The notes under the pieces were generated by a model. The model worked only from the letters and a program-made list of their open reading frames with translations. It ran no database searches and was not told the DNA's origin. Below, in pieces: positions 12,245 to 23,800 of a stretch of 64,000 bases of DNA. The DNA is taken from assembly GCA_000827325.1 (NCBI GenBank), contig KN832875.1, positions 2,129,816 through 2,193,815 on the forward strand, in the 5' to 3' direction. Positions within the stretch are counted from its first letter, which is position 1. Each line of letters starts with the position of its first letter. The DNA is from Oidiodendron maius Zn. Its lineage: Eukaryota > Ascomycota > Leotiomycetes > Myxotrichaceae. Both the position numbers and the translations under genes were made by a program.

Positions 12245-13959
12245 TTGTATTTTTTGGATATAATTATTTTAAACCAGAATTATGCAAAATAGACCCAGAA
12301 AGAAAGTATTCGTTGTCAAAGACAGGAAATATTACCGAGAGGAGTTTGTTTAAGTTCTAGGAAACGAAAACAAAATGAGTTACCAGACCACCCCATCATA
12401 TAATAAATTTCTCCCCTAATAAATTAGCCTATAACTTCATATACTTGTAATCTTATAACTATACACAACGTAATTGCGGATCTACTTTAGAGTGGGCTAA
12501 GAGCCAATTTGTAGCTTAGTTTAGTAATGCTCATTAATCATACACAAATTTTATGAGGTCACTATTCTTGTTAATACACGCCCGCCTTTTGAGAGCCGCT
12601 AACTAGCTTTGCGTAATGCCTTAAATATAGAGGATTGTACTCTAAGCATTGTTCTTCCTATTCTAACACAAATGAGTACGAGCTAGCCTTAGCCTTAGTA
12701 GGAGAAGGCAGAAGGATTTGTAACGAGCCTAATTTACAATTCCATTAACTTAATGTTACGGAATATAGGACGGAAATTATTATCGCATGGTAAGCACCTA
12801 AATCACCTGGATAAAAATAGAGTAGCGGTTACACATTGACGTACGCGTGAAGTATTAAATATGCTGCGTATATTTTTATTACGGCATTTTCCTAACACCG
12901 ACCCCACATCCCTGAAAATAGGAAAAAACTGACTTCACAACTTAATTAATTACCACAGCCGACTTTTCAGGGCATTTGAGCATCTAAGTGTGGTAACCTG
13001 TAATGGTAAGGTACCTTCTAATTGGTCTACCTACTAGTATAAACTTGAGTAACCCAACAGAAACAACGCGTCGCGTTATTTGCTTACGAGGTTCCATCCG
13101 TTATACTGATAATAGAGCATTTTTAGTGATTTCAAGTAATATTCGGCTGTGCTATCAATTCTGATACCCACTGGTGATTGCTAATGTCTGCTTATACTTA
13201 CCCCTGTAAATGAGCACTCAAACGAGCCAATTATATAACTACCTATCATTTTACTGGGGTCCAATAAAATCACTACAGTACCTATTTTTACTCTGTAGGG
13301 AGCTTCCAGCCTCTTACAACCCCGCGCTAGTGAAAGGTACGCCCTGCTTGAGGCGGAAGGGCCGAGCAACCGCCTAAAGATAATATATAGATAGCGAAGG
13401 CATCTGGGTCCAGACTTACCGAGACCTACCTACCAGAAAGCATAACAGCGAAAACTCCACCCGCCTCAATTACACATACGCGTATGCAATATTTTATTAT
13501 TTAGTGTCTCCTCAAAATTCTATCTTATGAGCAAGGCCAGCGAGTAGTAGGGGAATCCCCCACGCCGCGGCCCAATATATACTACGGCATACTATACATG
13601 ATATGTGGAAAAAGGTGTTGAAGAGCCGTCATACTAAGGCATCGGCACAGTCGGTCCTGACGACATCGGCAGCCACGCTGGTGGACTCGGGGATCCAAGG
13701 CCTCGACAACTCGCGCGGCTTGTCGACGGCTGTAGCCGAGCTAGCGTCTGGGTGACTTTGCGATCGACCAGTTTGATTTATAAAGGGATATAGTAGTCTA
13801 ATTAAGAATAAAGGTCTATATAAGCTTGAGAGTCTTACCAAGATCGTACGAGGACTGGCAGATAAACCAGCTACGGCCAGAAGGCAGCCCTCTACGTGAC
13901 CATCCTTTGCTCACTCGGGGAAGGAGCGCAGAACGCAGCAAGCAGACAGCAAGCAGACG
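12245..13959. other. Long AT-rich non-coding stretch
   Basis: No domain or splice-consistent gene found on either strand. The last 300 bases (about 13,630-13,950) become GC-richer and may be the decayed 3' continuation of the DUF3723-like pseudogene next to it. Confidence 0.45.
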
Positions 13960-14207
13960 ATCAACGGCTCACCATGCATTCCTGTGAGACAGGACCTCCC
14001 GGCCAGCCTGGATTCGGTGTTGTCCGTGGAGGCAGGCGAGTCAATAGCCAGACGGGAACTTGAGCTCGAGATAAGTTAAGTTAACCACACTGCAATTGGA
14101 GTTTAAAAATTAGTCAAATAGCTTCAGCTGTAGAGTGTTAATTTTCTTAGATTGGTGAACCTTCGGATTGATTAGTCAGCAATTCATCGGAAGAACCACA
14201 GATGCAC

Positions 14208-14545
14208 GGCTCGTGTTACAAACCACCAGTGGTGGTCAGTGCTCTTGCAACACTCGAATTTTCAGACCGTATTTCTCAAGTCAACCACAGCGTTAAAACT
14301 TAGATAAACCACATAGCAATTGAAAGCCATCCACATACAGTACTAATCTTTAATCAAATTTCAAATTTTATGTTGTGCTGTAAAGTGATATGTGGATGAT
14401 AAAATTCGGTGTTGCAAGAGCACTGACCACCACTGGTGAACACACCACAGATGCTGACATAACCGACACACCACGCATATCATCTACCCTTTTCGGCCAA
14501 CTGTGGTGTGTCTACTAGTTATCCAGTTAATTTCAGCGTATATTA
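14208..14545 (+). repeat. Left terminal inverted repeat, interrupted by a MITE
   Basis: Two pieces, 14208-14223 and 14439-14545, together match the right TIR. The MITE at 14224-14438 separates them. Confidence 0.8.
14224..14438. mobile_element. 215-bp MITE inside the left TIR
   Basis: Perfect 30-bp terminal inverted repeats start CACCAGTGGTGGTCAG at 14224 and at 14438 on the other strand. A 3-bp duplication AAC lies at 14221-14223 and 14439-14441; removing the MITE and one AAC exactly restores the outer element's TIR as seen on the right side. There is no coding capacity; an inner pair of inverted segments (catccacata / tatgtggatg) suggests a hairpin. CAC-starting TIRs with 3-bp duplications resemble CACTA-type non-autonomous elements, but the superfamily is not certain. 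Confidence 0.85.
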
Positions 14546-16976
14546 GTGACAATACACTAAATTTATAGTAAGTGTACACTATAGCGTTAATGATAGCATA
14601 CTATAAACTTAGTAATAATATACTATTAGCTTTATAATCTTATATTATAATCTTAATAATAATCTATATTAATCTTAGCTATATTTTACTCTAATCTTAG
14701 TCTTAATATATACTAATCTTTATTATAATATATTATAATAATAACTAATATTTCTAGTTTATAATTAGATAGATAAGTAGATATAATTAAGTATAGATAT
14801 AGAGTATATAGTAAGTATACCCTATAAATTTAGTAACTATCCTCTATAAATTTAGTAAATATAGCCTAATATACTTTATAAATAAGCTATATATATATAT
14901 AAACTATATACTCTACTATTAATACTACTAATTCAAACTAATATAACTCTATTTAATAGTCTTTAATTAGCTTAAAAAGAGAGCTAAATTACTTTAGTAA
15001 TATAAGCCTATAAAGAGAGCTATATATTAAGCCTATATATTACTGTTTAGTTATATAATATCTCTAAATTAATACTTTAAGGATATATTAAAGGTATTAT
15101 TATATAATATAATTTAGTATCTATAAACTAAAAACTTATAACTTTAGAGGAATTATCTCTTATCTAGTAGATATTATCTATAGATAAATATAGTCTACTA
15201 TCTAGATATAATACTATATAACAAATAGTAAATCTATTTCTTAAAAAACAATCTACTCTAAATTAGAGTAATCCTCTTATAGTTAATAAACTTTAAGTAT
15301 ATAACTTTATATAGTAGTATATAACTTTAAAGTTAAAATATAATCAGAAATATAATTACTAATAGATAAAATATAAAGATCTAGCTCTTATTTAACTATA
15401 GTTTAAACTTATATAGAATATAATTATAAAGTATAGTATTATAAAAGAGGATATTTATAATTTTAATAAGATAGGATTTTAAATAGAAGTTATTTTAATA
15501 GCTAAAGTTATAACTAGAGTAAAGAAGTCTAATAGACCTAAGTTAAAGTAGTCTAGGAATCAAGAATAGGTTATAGTTATTGATTATATTAGATTAAGTA
15601 GATAGACTTTACTACTAGTAATTATTTTCAAGTATAAACTCTATTTAAATATCTAGTATTTTAAGTTAGAGCTATCTTAAAACTAGACAATTAGTCTAAA
15701 TAAGAATAGCTAGATAGATAATCAATTAGGCTTTATATAGCTTAAGTATATATTTAAAAGGTATACTATATTATATATAAAGAGTATATACTAACTCTTA
15801 ATCCTTAATAGCTATAGTAGCTATATAATACCAGAATTTAACCTATTTTATAAGGAGTATTTAATTATTTCACTCTATATACTACTATATTTATTATACT
15901 TGTTATAGCTACTTGATATTAGCTGCTTTACTATCTTAAAGCAATTATATAGATAGCAGATTAAAGAGTATATATATACTAGAATTAATTATATTAATAA
16001 ACAGGACTTCTTAATAGTATATTATACTATCTATATAGAGTCTATAAGTCTAGCTAATATTTAGAGTAGTTTTATAGCTATAGAACTACTTCTATATAAC
16101 CCTAAAAGGGTATTCTTAAAGCTAACTTAATTTAAGATACCTATATTTCTGTCAGGTGTATGTCTGTCGGATAGCTGTGTGGTCGCTGTTTGCTACGTGG
16201 CACGAATCACCTAGGCGATTGTCTTATAAAATGTATATATATACTAGAGGAGGCCCTTGATTTAGGGAGCAGCGATCAGTCTTTCTATCTATTCCCGTCA
16301 TTGAATACATCATTGTTACCACGCTATACCGGTGATCCTCCAGCGAGGTCACGGCTATCAACCCAAAGCCCCTGTGATAACCATTGACTGGCCGACTCTT
16401 TCACTCTGTACGATAGACACCTGACAATTTCCCTTATTAAGTTATATAGCTACTCCTTAATCAAGGCCCTGGATATTTAAGATACCTTATAACACTACTT
16501 AACTTAACCTTTAAGCTAAAGTAATTAAGACAGCCTATCTCCTAACTCTAACTAATTAAGCATTAAATCAATTAGTTAAGGGCTATCAATTAGCTATAAA
16601 TAGTACTATCCTTCTAGTAGAAGAGAATAGACAACTATAACATGAAAATAAGAGATAAAAGAAGAAGAGAGCAGTAAAGAAGAGTTATATAGCTACTAGA
16701 GGGGTTTTGACTATTCAAGAGGGGATTGATTTAGATCAAGTAGCTAGAAAAAGGTCAGAAAGTAAGATAGTAGACTAGAAGGCAACTGTATAACTATATA
16801 TACCATGTATATATAGTCTATATAGATCTTTATTGCATATAGCCTGTATATATCCAGTAAAGCAGGCTTCTAATTAGGGTAGTTTATTAGGGTTTAATTA
16901 ATTAATTGGTTGTTGTATTGACCCTGAAAGCCCTGAAATCGAGGAGGGGTGCGCAGCTCGCATATATGCGCAGCTC
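14546..16976 (+). mobile_element. RIP-degraded pogo/Fot1-like transposase relic
   Basis: Strongly AT-rich with stops in all frames. One plus-strand path between about 15,800 and 16,130 still reads like the end of a pogo-type DDE transposase: a GHGSH..PEF-like block, then LLDISCFTILKQLYR and NPKRVFLKL. After the solo LTR at 16150-16426 the C-terminal Lys/Glu-rich part (about 16,620-16,760) continues, with a KK..YS..RGF..SRG stretch. The likely left end AGTGACAATACAC near 14,550 and right end near 16,920 are partly complementary, but element borders are not proven. Confidence 0.6.
16150..16426. mobile_element. Solo LTR (277 bp) with 5-bp target duplication
   Basis: Begins TGTCAGGTGT and ends ACACCTGACA, perfect 10-bp inverted ends in TG..CA form. 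The duplication ATTTC lies at 16145-16149 and 16427-16431. It is normal in base composition while its host sequence is heavily RIP-mutated, so it arrived after the main RIP of the pogo-like relic. No internal retroelement sequence is adjacent. Confidence 0.9.
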
Positions 16977-17101
16977 GCTTATGAAGTACGTTAAAGCTAA
17001 CTGGATGACTAATAGACACAACACAGTTGGCCGAAAAGGGTAAATGATATGCGTGGTGTGTCGGTTATGTCAGCATTTGTGGTGTGTTTGTAACACGAGC
17101 C
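16977..17101 (-). repeat. Right terminal inverted repeat
   Basis: Intact partner of the left TIR. Just inside it, at about 16,950-16,980, the 11-mer gcgcagctcgc occurs twice in direct orientation. Confidence 0.8.
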
Positions 17102-17321
17102 CAGATGCACCCGACGCCGCGAGTGCTTCTTGGAGGCGGGACTCGTCAATAGTCGCAGGAATGTGATTCTCCAGCTCCAGTCGGCGGCACCCCTCGGTGC
17201 GAAAGCACTTCTTCAGTCTCTCAACGTTCTTGCGGTTGAGCTCCCGTGCTGCATCGCACGGAAAATGTAGAGACTCGAGCCTGAGACTTCTCGATAACGC
17301 CCATGCCACTCGACCCTCCTC

Positions 17322-17735
17322 ATGGCATATCGTAGAGGCGCACGCCCGGAGACGATAATCGATATAGATACTGAACACCCCGAGGAGTTACCCAAATCCA
17401 GACCTCGATCTCCAAACACTGGCGTACTCGGCAGTCTCTCTGCGAATAGAAAACGGAAGCTTGGGGTTCACGACGGAGCCAAGTTTCCTAAGAGTGAGAA
17501 TGCCTATGCAAAGGAGATTTCTAGGGCTACAGCAGAGCTGGCGAGATTGGTTGGCAGTCCGTCATTTAGAGGGAGAGCGGGGGACTAATCGACTTGGACT
17601 TGGGGAAGGAGTTGAACAGCGTGCCCAGTGGAGCTAGTTATCAGGCTGTAACCCTGCGGCTCATGGCGATCGAAGTTCTGCAGGGCAAGGGACACTTATC
17701 TGCACACGATATTGTGTCATTTGTCTAGGTTTCCA
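17322..17735 (+). other. Unrecognised open frames, possible gene relic
   Basis: The frame at 17322-17588 and a following frame (about 17,590-17,730, reading ELNSVPSGASYQAVTLRLMA) look protein-like but are in different phases and overlap the start of the DUF3723-like relic on the other strand. No domain recognised. It may be a broken gene or chance. Confidence 0.25.
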
Positions 17736-17811
17736 TATAAAGGTGTATTCGATATGGCAGCAAGAAGAACCTGAGCGATCTCGAAAGCAGCTGGACCAAC
17801 ATGAGAGAAAT

Positions 17812-18375
17812 CTATTCAGCTCGCTGCTGGATTATAGTCCAGCGCGTGCGTATTGCCGGTTCAGTTCTCCCCGTGAACTTCTTGAAGATCCACTTCCAAG
17901 CCTTTCCCTCTTCCTGGTATACCCGCAGGCGCTGCTCGTCTATCTTGCCCCACGGGACAATCTTCCTCGGGCTTGCACTGTCCTGCTCATCCTCACTGCG
18001 ACATCCGTTATTGTCACTGCTGGCATCGGAACCGCTGTCGCTCGGACTGTCATCGTCGCTGATTCCAGCCGTACTGCGTCTCTCCGCAACGGCTCGGACA
18101 GGTCTGTCATACACAAGCCGGGTTCGCGCTACATGGTTGTTATGGGTGTATGCACTCGCGTGCCGTGGCAGAGTCGGCGGGCAACCAGGCAAGAGCTGGG
18201 ATACGGGATGATGGCATACGCCGGTCAAGAGGAGTGACTCTTGTTGTAGCAGCTTGATTGTGAAGTCGTCCAGCTCTCCAACATAGCCTATACCCTTGAT
18301 AAGTTGAGTAAACTGGGTGAAAGACACGCCATTCCCGTCGCAGCCGTCTTCTCTCCCCTTCACCCACCACCTCAC
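17812..18375 (-). CDS. Myb/SANT-like fungal protein, short
   Basis: A 187-residue open frame with no intron proposed. The C-terminus (about residues 140-187) reads WGKIDEQRLRVYQEEGKAW, then WIFKKFTGRTEPAIRTRW: spaced tryptophans and a GRT..IRTRW helix of a Myb/SANT-like fold used in DNA or chromatin binding. An acidic Ser/Asp-rich stretch (about 105-130) precedes it. The N-terminal part (FTQFTQLIKGIGYVGELDDF) resembles the usual start of a lineage-specific fungal family that I recognise by pattern only. The upstream end abuts a LINE fragment, so the true start is uncertain and the gene may be an orphan copy carried by repeats. Confidence 0.5.
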   Translation of the reverse strand: MRWWVKGREDGCDGNGVSFTQFTQLIKGIGYVGELDDFTIKLLQQESLLLTGVCHHPVSQLLPGCPPTLPRHASAYTHNNHVARTRLVYDRPVRAVAERRSTAGISDDDSPSDSGSDASSDNNGCRSEDEQDSASPRKIVPWGKIDEQRLRVYQEEGKAWKWIFKKFTGRTEPAIRTRWTIIQQRAE

Positions 18376-18399
18376 AGTCTGTTTTCACTTCCTTCATAC

Positions 18400-18560
18400 A
18401 AAGCAAGAAAGGCATGGAGAAGAGAACACATCTCATCAGCTGGAGACATATATATTCGCTGGGTACCAGGGCATGCAGACGTGCCCGGAAATGAGCTGGC
18501 AGGCGTAGAGGCCCGTAAGGGTTCCGTTGCTAATATAAGGCAGCAGAGGGCAGCCTAGTA
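18400..18560 (+). mobile_element. 3' fragment of a LINE: end of RNase H domain
   Basis: One frame reads IYIRWVPGHADVPGNELAG, the WxPGHxxxxGNExA block of the RNase H domain at the end of Tad1-type non-LTR retrotransposons, followed by a stop. Upstream parts of the LINE are absent. Sequence to about 18,700 may be its 3' untranslated end. Confidence 0.7.
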
Positions 18561-18817
18561 TGAGAGGGCTTTACTGCCTGGAGTATGACTCTAGGGCTGC
18601 CTAGAGGGGCTTTAAGTCTATATATTAGGGATTACGCACCTCTGTAACCCTTAGTTATTTTGTTGATTCAGTACTCTTGATACATCATATATTGCGGCCT
18701 GACCTCTGCAACAGGTTCCTCTCAGCTCCCTAGTGCCCCTCTCCCTCTCTCATTTGCTTCCCTCAAGAGATGCCAAACCCAGCAAGCTACACAAGCATAT
18801 ATTATTACAAACACTAA

Positions 18818-20305
18818 TTAGGTGTTTTCAATAGCTATAAGCTCTTCACTATTAGAAGACATTTCAAACTTTACGCTTACTCTCTGAACCTCTAACTCAT
18901 AAACCACTATTATACGACAAATGATAACTGAAAGAATATATCTTGCCAAAACTCCAAATGCATCTTTAGGTCCGACAAAAGTTGTGGAGGACAGGATATT
19001 AGTTCCAAGAATAATACTAAATATAATGAGGACGGAGAGAAACCAGGCCAGGAAGGTGAACCACCGACTTTCGGGAATGGTTACATATTGTAAACTTTCT
19101 TCCCCTTCCTCGGGTTGCAAATTAAACTCACGACGGGCAATTCTCTTAACGGTAAGGTACATCTCAGAGATAGTAGGCCACTGACTCGGACTCATCATTG
19201 CTTTGAGAGATGAAGCGACGGTTGAAGACCGTATGAACTGGCCGACTTCATCTAGCCGACGCACCCTCATGTGGAACACCACCGCTCCCATCACGTGCGT
19301 AATAATTCCAATAACAGACCAAATCATCGGCATATATATGGTGTTGGGATTCATTGTGTTGACCGATTGCACGCCGAGCACCCAGCTGAGAGTTGCTACA
19401 TTCGCGATGGCTGCGAGGACGAGGACGTACTCCAACAAGACTAACAGCCAACGTCGGTTGCTACCCCTGGTGGATTTGATATACTGAGCACCGATTCGTT
19501 CTTGGAGTATCACATCGGGATTTTGATATTTGAATGCTCTCTCTGTGTAGATGGATGGCGACGCAGCGGCAAGCAGAAATCCCAGGACCCGTCTTCTCCC
19601 AATCACTGCCACGAAACACACTTCCTCCGAGCTGGTACCAAGCACCGCAATGATTGTTGGAGTTATACCAAGCATGACTTAGGAACTACTCAGTTGATAT
19701 TGAATGTAGTTGCTCACATTGTCGAGTAGACAGTCGATCATGGGTTGGACGAAGAGGGTGAACTCGCCCGCACCAGTTAGTGTTTGATCGCTTGTGTTTT
19801 AATGGGTTCCGTAGAGATAGACCGAGTATGCATCGGTGCAGTTGTCTTTCGAGATAATGTTAAACTAGTATGAGTATTGGTTGAACCAAGATCTGAATTG
19901 CTTCCTCGATCGAAGGATATCATTGGGGTTTAAGAGAGCAACCAGAACAATGGTAACAGCTATAATAAGACTTGCTACAAACTTCACCACTGGCAAAGTC
20001 TCCTCGGAATTTAATACCCGGCTTGTGAATGATCGTCTTGAGCAGGCATTCGACCCACGGCTGAGACCGTTTGGGTGGGAGGCTTGGCAACTGAAGCCAT
20101 GTTGAGCGAATGGATTGACGAATTTGTAAAAGGAAAATTGCCAAATTTCTTGCCTATTAGAAAGGGGGCTGCCTAAGATATTCACCAACGTCTGCTGGTC
20201 TTGGTCTTGTGTTGCGGTCGCGAGAAGGGGAAGGAGCCGCTGAGGCAGTCGGATTTGCATGACTTTCGAATAGCGAATCCATCCATATAACCAAAACCTC
20301 TTCAA
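18818..20305 (-). pseudogene. Multi-pass membrane protein gene with three premature stops
   Basis: One frame runs 1,488 bases and encodes about 492 residues apart from three internal stop codons: TAG at 19867-19865, TAA at 19801-19799 and TAA at 19681-19679. Each would be CAG or CAA after a single C-to-T change in a CpA step, the RIP signature. Around the stops the sequence is well formed, for example GEFTLFVQPMIDCLLDNVSN between stops 2 and 3. At least five hydrophobic segments follow, including ITPTIIAVLG..VCFVAVIGRR, WLLVLLEYVLVLAAIANVA and WFTFLAWFLSVLIIFSIILG. This resembles a fungal family of unnamed membrane proteins. The start is unclear. Confidence 0.65.
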
Positions 20306-20850
20306 TCATTTGTCAAGTCCGAAGAGACGCGGCTGAATAAAATCCTGCCCAGCACAAGATCTTCCTTCCAGCATTGTGGTCCTTCTGCATCGGGCTAAAG
20401 AGCGCAGCCAGCTGACAAATGTAGCAGGCGGCACGGGCCGATTTCTTGCCAATCCCCTGGGGACTTGCCGTGTCTGTTTCTTTTGTTTGTGTAACAATTT
20501 TTTACCAGGTAATTAGCGTCCTTACGAATAGGGGGGGCGAGAAATTGTGCCTCTCCTTTGCGTCAAGCTGAGAAGCTCCTGCCTCATGTACATGTAGGAC
20601 TGTGTTACACAGATTTTCGCCCTGAAATGCTCGAATGCGTTTGACTTTAAATTAGCGCCCGATTTAGTACTCTCTTTTGCTTTTGCTGGGCCATATGGCG
20701 CCGCTTTTCTTTGGACTGGCGGAGAGGCTCTGTCGTTGTTTCATTTCTTGTGGTTCAAAGCCACCACGGGGCTGTTTCCCCCACTCGGAATTTATCAGAT
20801 GCTAAGAATACCAAAATGATCCAGAGTCTGCTCTCTAACCAGCAAAAGAA
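20306..20850. other. Divergent upstream region
   Basis: Lies between the membrane-protein pseudogene (minus) and the P4-ATPase gene (plus). No element recognised; the part nearest the ATPase ATG is presumably its promoter. Confidence 0.4.
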
Positions 20851-23800
20851 ATGGCATCGTTTGTGCCGGAACGCAGTCATGGTGCACGTGGAGGTCAAAG
20901 ACTTGAACTGCCAACCTCACCTTCATCCCTAAATAATTTGCCAGCCTTTCCCCTGTCGCCAGCTCTCGAACAATCTTCGCCAGATTTGATGTCGCCGACT
21001 TCTCGAGATTCAATGACGAGGAGTAACAGTAGTCGAGTAAGTGATCCAGAATTAAGCCTCTACGCATACCCTTCGTACAGAACAGCCATTGAGCAGGGTC
21101 AAACAGCTCTCATCAAGCTCCGATCAAAGCTCAAACTCGGCATCATCATTAAACCTTCAAATGCCCCTATTGCCAAGTGTATCGGGGCGGCATGGCCTAC
21201 CATCCTCTTCACTGTTCGACTATAAAACCTACATCAAAAGTCAAAACGTTTGGATACACGCCAGAGAGCTGTTTCACCGAAGAAAGAAACACAGAAGCAA
21301 AGGTGGTAGACACGTTGACGTCGACGCAAGTCGAACCAGGCCGCTGGTCGACGAACGAACAGACATGCCCTATGTGGGAAATGGGATCCGATCAAACAAA
21401 TATACTCTATGGACGTTCATTCCCCGACAGCTTCTCGCCCAGTTTTCAAAGCTTGCCAACTTCTACTTATTGTGTTTTGCCATCATGCAGCTTATTCCTG
21501 GCCTCAGTACAATTGGAAATTCTACAAATATCATCCCGTTGATTGTTGTTTTTGTTAGCATTTCAATGGCAAAGGAAGGATTCGACGATTACAGGAGACA
21601 CCGATTGGACAAAAAAGAGAACAGGCAAGAGACTTTAATCATTGATCCGAGCGCGCCGTTGGTAGCCGGGGCATTGAACTGGCAAACAGCACAATGGTAT
21701 TCCCTGAGGGTTGGGGATATCATCAAACTCAAGCGTGATGAGCCAGTACCTGCAGACGTTGTGCTCCTTAGCTCATCGAGCCTGGGAGAGAGCAAGATCG
21801 TTTATGTGGAGACCATAGCTTTGGACGGAGAAACGAATTTGAAGGCGAAAAACACAGTCAAAGTTGTAGCTGAAACATGCGCTACAGCCGAGAAGCTTGT
21901 TGCCGGCTCAATTGAGTTCATTACCGAGGACCCAAACTCGGATTTAACTACCTTTACAGGAAAAGTTATAGTCGACGACAAGACATCGCCTTTGACTAAT
22001 GACAACGTCATCTATCGCGGCAGTGTTCTTCGAAATATCTCTCAAGTTACTGCAATGGTTATCTACACGGGTGAAGAGTGTAAGATTCGCATGAACGCAA
22101 GCGGCAACGGATATGCTCGCATAAAAGCTCCCCATTTGCAATACGTGCTCAACAGGATTGTCTTACTGGTGATATTTATTGTGGTTGGCTTATCGTTCTA
22201 CAATACACTCGCATATCAGGTCTGGAAGTCTAACGTCGAAATTAAGCTCTTCTATCTGTCTTCCGCGGCTGTCCCATTCCACCAGGAGATTTTTGGTTTC
22301 ATCATTATGTTCGCTACAATGGTCCCTCTTTCGCTATATGTCAGCATGGAAATGATCAAACTGGCACAGATCTTCTTCCTCAATTCCGATGTTGATATGT
22401 ATGAGCAAAGGTCGAATACCCCGTTTGAAGCAAGAACTTCAACGATCAATGAGGATTTGGGACAGGTGACACATATATTTCCAGATAAAACTGGCACCCT
22501 GACGGATAATGAGATGAAGTTCAAGAGACAGTTTGTGGCCGGATCCGAATGGACCCACCACGATGTCAGATGCACCAGTCATGATGTTTTCCGAGCGGCA
22601 AGCCTGTCACATCGAAGCCCTTTCGCCAGGTGTTCGAGTACGCAACCCGTGGCCGACAGAGATACAAGCGAGCTGGTGAATTATCTGTCACAAAGGCCGA
22701 ACTCTGCATTTGCGCAGCAAGCGAAGCTAATGCTGCGATGCATGGCACTTTGCCACAGTTGTATTCCGGAAATGACGCAAAACGGTACAGCTATTGACTT
22801 CCAAGCCTCATCCCCGGACGAGCTAGCTTTGGTAAGGGCCGCTCGAGATATGGGATTTCTGATTCGCAGCCGCGACGACGAAACAATTGGTCTTGCGGTC
22901 TCCTCGACACCGGATACATCCATCAGCACTGAGACATACGAGATGCTAAACGTGATTGACTTTTCCAGCGATAGGAGGCGCATGTCTGTCATTGTGAGAT
23001 TCCCTGATGGTAGAATCTGTCTTATTTGCAAAGGCGCCGATTCTGTCATTATGGAACGACTGAGGCTAAAATTGCCAGCAGTTGATACGCAGAACGGTGC
23101 TCCGTATAGTCGACATACTGGCATTGCTCCCAGAACTGAAGACAGCGTTCCCCAGCCAGATACGCGCCAGGTAATTGACTATCTAGACCCGAGGCCTTCC
23201 ATGGCCGACGGTGACGAGAGAGTCTCGCTTCTCGATGAAATGTTGGTCGAGGATAGTGGATCTGTAATTGAGAATTGCATTCGAAGCGTCAACAAGTATG
23301 CAAGCGAAAGCTTGCGTACTTTGCTTTATGTATATCGCTTCCTCGATGAGAAGGAATATGCAGAGTGGAGACAGATCTGGGATGCAGCTGCTACAAGCCT
23401 ATCTAACCGCGAGAAGAGGATTGAAAGAGCAGCAGAGCTCATAGAAGTCAACTTTGAGCTTGCTGGGGCAACTGCCATCGAAGATAAGCTCCAAGAGGGT
23501 GTAGTGAAGTCAATCGACAAGCTCAGTCGTGCCAACATCAAAATCTGGATGCTTACTGGAGATAAGCGAGAAACGGCGATCAATATTGGCCATTCGTGTG
23601 GTCTAATAAAAGCCCATTCCACAATATTCAACATCAACGATGAAGATGGGTTAAGCAAAATGGGGGAAAGGGTTCGCTCTAGGATATCAACTCTTGAAAT
23701 GGCGGCTCACAGCGTAGTTGTCATTGACGGCCATACTTTAGCAACCATCTACAATGAGCCTTCTGGGTCCCTCGAAGCGATCTTCTTTGACTTGGTTCTC

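Larger units (their letters stand above)
14208..17101. mobile_element. Long-TIR DNA transposon with 9-bp target duplication
   Basis: Terminal inverted repeats begin GGCTCGTGTTACAAAC at 14208 and, in reverse complement, at 17101. They run about 115 bp once the nested MITE in the left copy is removed, with only scattered C/T-type differences. The flanks are identical 9-mers, cagatgcac at 14199-14207 and 17102-17110. A 9-bp duplication and long TIRs point to a Mutator-like element rather than a TA-targeting one (inference). No MULE transposase is recognisable; the interior is a pogo-like relic, so the outer element was probably a non-autonomous carrier that received a second insertion. Confidence 0.75.
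13960..17378 (-). pseudogene. DUF3723-like pseudogene split by a transposon
   Basis: The right fragment (17378-17111) encodes a stretch with ENHIPATIDESRLQEALAAS, and the left fragment (about 14045-13970) encodes CLHGQHRIQAGREVL. Both strings are landmarks of DUF3723 proteins as I recall them, a fungal family of unknown function often found in Starship elements. Reading from right to left across the insertion restores an uninterrupted frame (..AASGAS-VVLPMN..) before a TGA. Further in-frame TGA codons lie at 14041-14043 and 13971-13973. The gene is therefore dead and is interrupted by the element at 14208-17101. The intron pattern between the two landmarks is not resolved. Confidence 0.6.

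Noticed and set aside
12245-13959. tRNA or other RNA gene in the long non-coding stretch
   Set aside because: No cloverleaf-like arms with A and B box phrases were found by eye.
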